A DNA stretch of 64,000 nucleotides from Cryptosporangium minutisporangium (lineage in GTDB: Bacteria; Actinomycetota; Actinomycetes; Mycobacteriales; Cryptosporangiaceae), in NCBI RefSeq assembly GCF_039536245.1, contig NZ_BAAAYN010000043.1, positions 105,380-169,379 on the forward strand. Reading direction: 5' to 3'. Both the position numbers and the translations under genes were made by a program. Shown piece after piece: positions 63,972-64,000 of the stretch. Under the pieces are notes generated by a model. It ran no database searches, was not told the DNA's origin, and saw only the letters and a list, made by a program, of their open reading frames with translations. Positions within the stretch are counted from its first letter, which is position 1. Each line of letters begins with the position of its first letter.

Positions 63972-64000
63972 TCAGTCGACGCGGTGGCGACGGCGGCGAC
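63972..64000 (-). CDS. possible 3' end of a gene entering from the right
   Basis: The minus strand reads RRRRHRVD and stop at 63972, followed by a terminator. A basic C-terminus like this occurs in actinobacterial RNase E/G, which often lies near ndk, but 29 bases are too few to name it. Confidence 0.25.

Overview
The window is about 70% G+C, uses GTG and TTG starts freely, and carries mycothiol-type and mycobacteria/streptomycete-like gene pairs (Rv2466c-like protein, PepN, ClpP1-ClpP2-ClpX, folC-DUF4233). It is chromosomal DNA of an actinomycete; a Cryptosporangium/Frankia/Micromonospora-like organism would fit, but genus is an inference. No phage, insertion sequence, CRISPR array or replication origin was seen.

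Layout. 0-10 kb: a cupin protein, kynureninase, a membrane protein-DUF5130 pair, aminopeptidase N, an Rv2466c-type protein, a membrane protein, a DUF1015-esterase operon and rpiB. 10-19 kb: a basic-tailed hypothetical, a Nei glycosylase, an anti-sigma-type ATPase with an odd start, then a three-gene overlapping cluster (12615-15237) encoding a 27-residue-repeat peptide, a JmjC/cupin oxygenase and a sucrase/ferredoxin-like protein. This is the best candidate for an undescribed system. After it come a DUF1232 protein, an AraC regulator divergent from an SDR-NTF2 pair, an ArsR-AHSA1 pair with a clear operator, and a HIT protein. 19-22.5 kb: a sulfatase-type membrane enzyme, a GT87-type mannosyltransferase, tRNA-Gly(TCC) and tRNA-Pro(TGG).

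22.5-35 kb is an accessory stretch between the tRNA genes and tig: a VapBC-like module, a decayed gene, a methyltransferase, a frameshifted P450 remnant, glutamate decarboxylase with a YrhK-like membrane protein, a 42-residue Tyr/Cys/Arg-rich peptide gene, a UPF0303-Gfo/Idh pair, a Tat-exported aldo/keto reductase opposite a LysR regulator, an astacin protease with seven repeat units, and an MFS transporter.

35-50.5 kb is the core block tig, clpP1, clpP2, clpX, valS, folC, DUF4233, interrupted by a SigE-type sigma factor with a membrane partner, a YndJ-like protein behind a strong dyad operator, an XRE-cupin regulator divergent from an EamA transporter, a nitrilase and a GNAT protein. 50.5-63.1 kb is a cell-surface polysaccharide region: a Pro-rich membrane protein, a deacetylase-GT2 fusion, a two-component system and four paralogous AT3 acyltransferases, with the housekeeping ndk gene in the middle. 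A BCP-type peroxiredoxin and the 3' end of another gene close the window.

Several convergent gene junctions carry long palindromes that probably act as two-way terminators; some belong to small dispersed repeat families.
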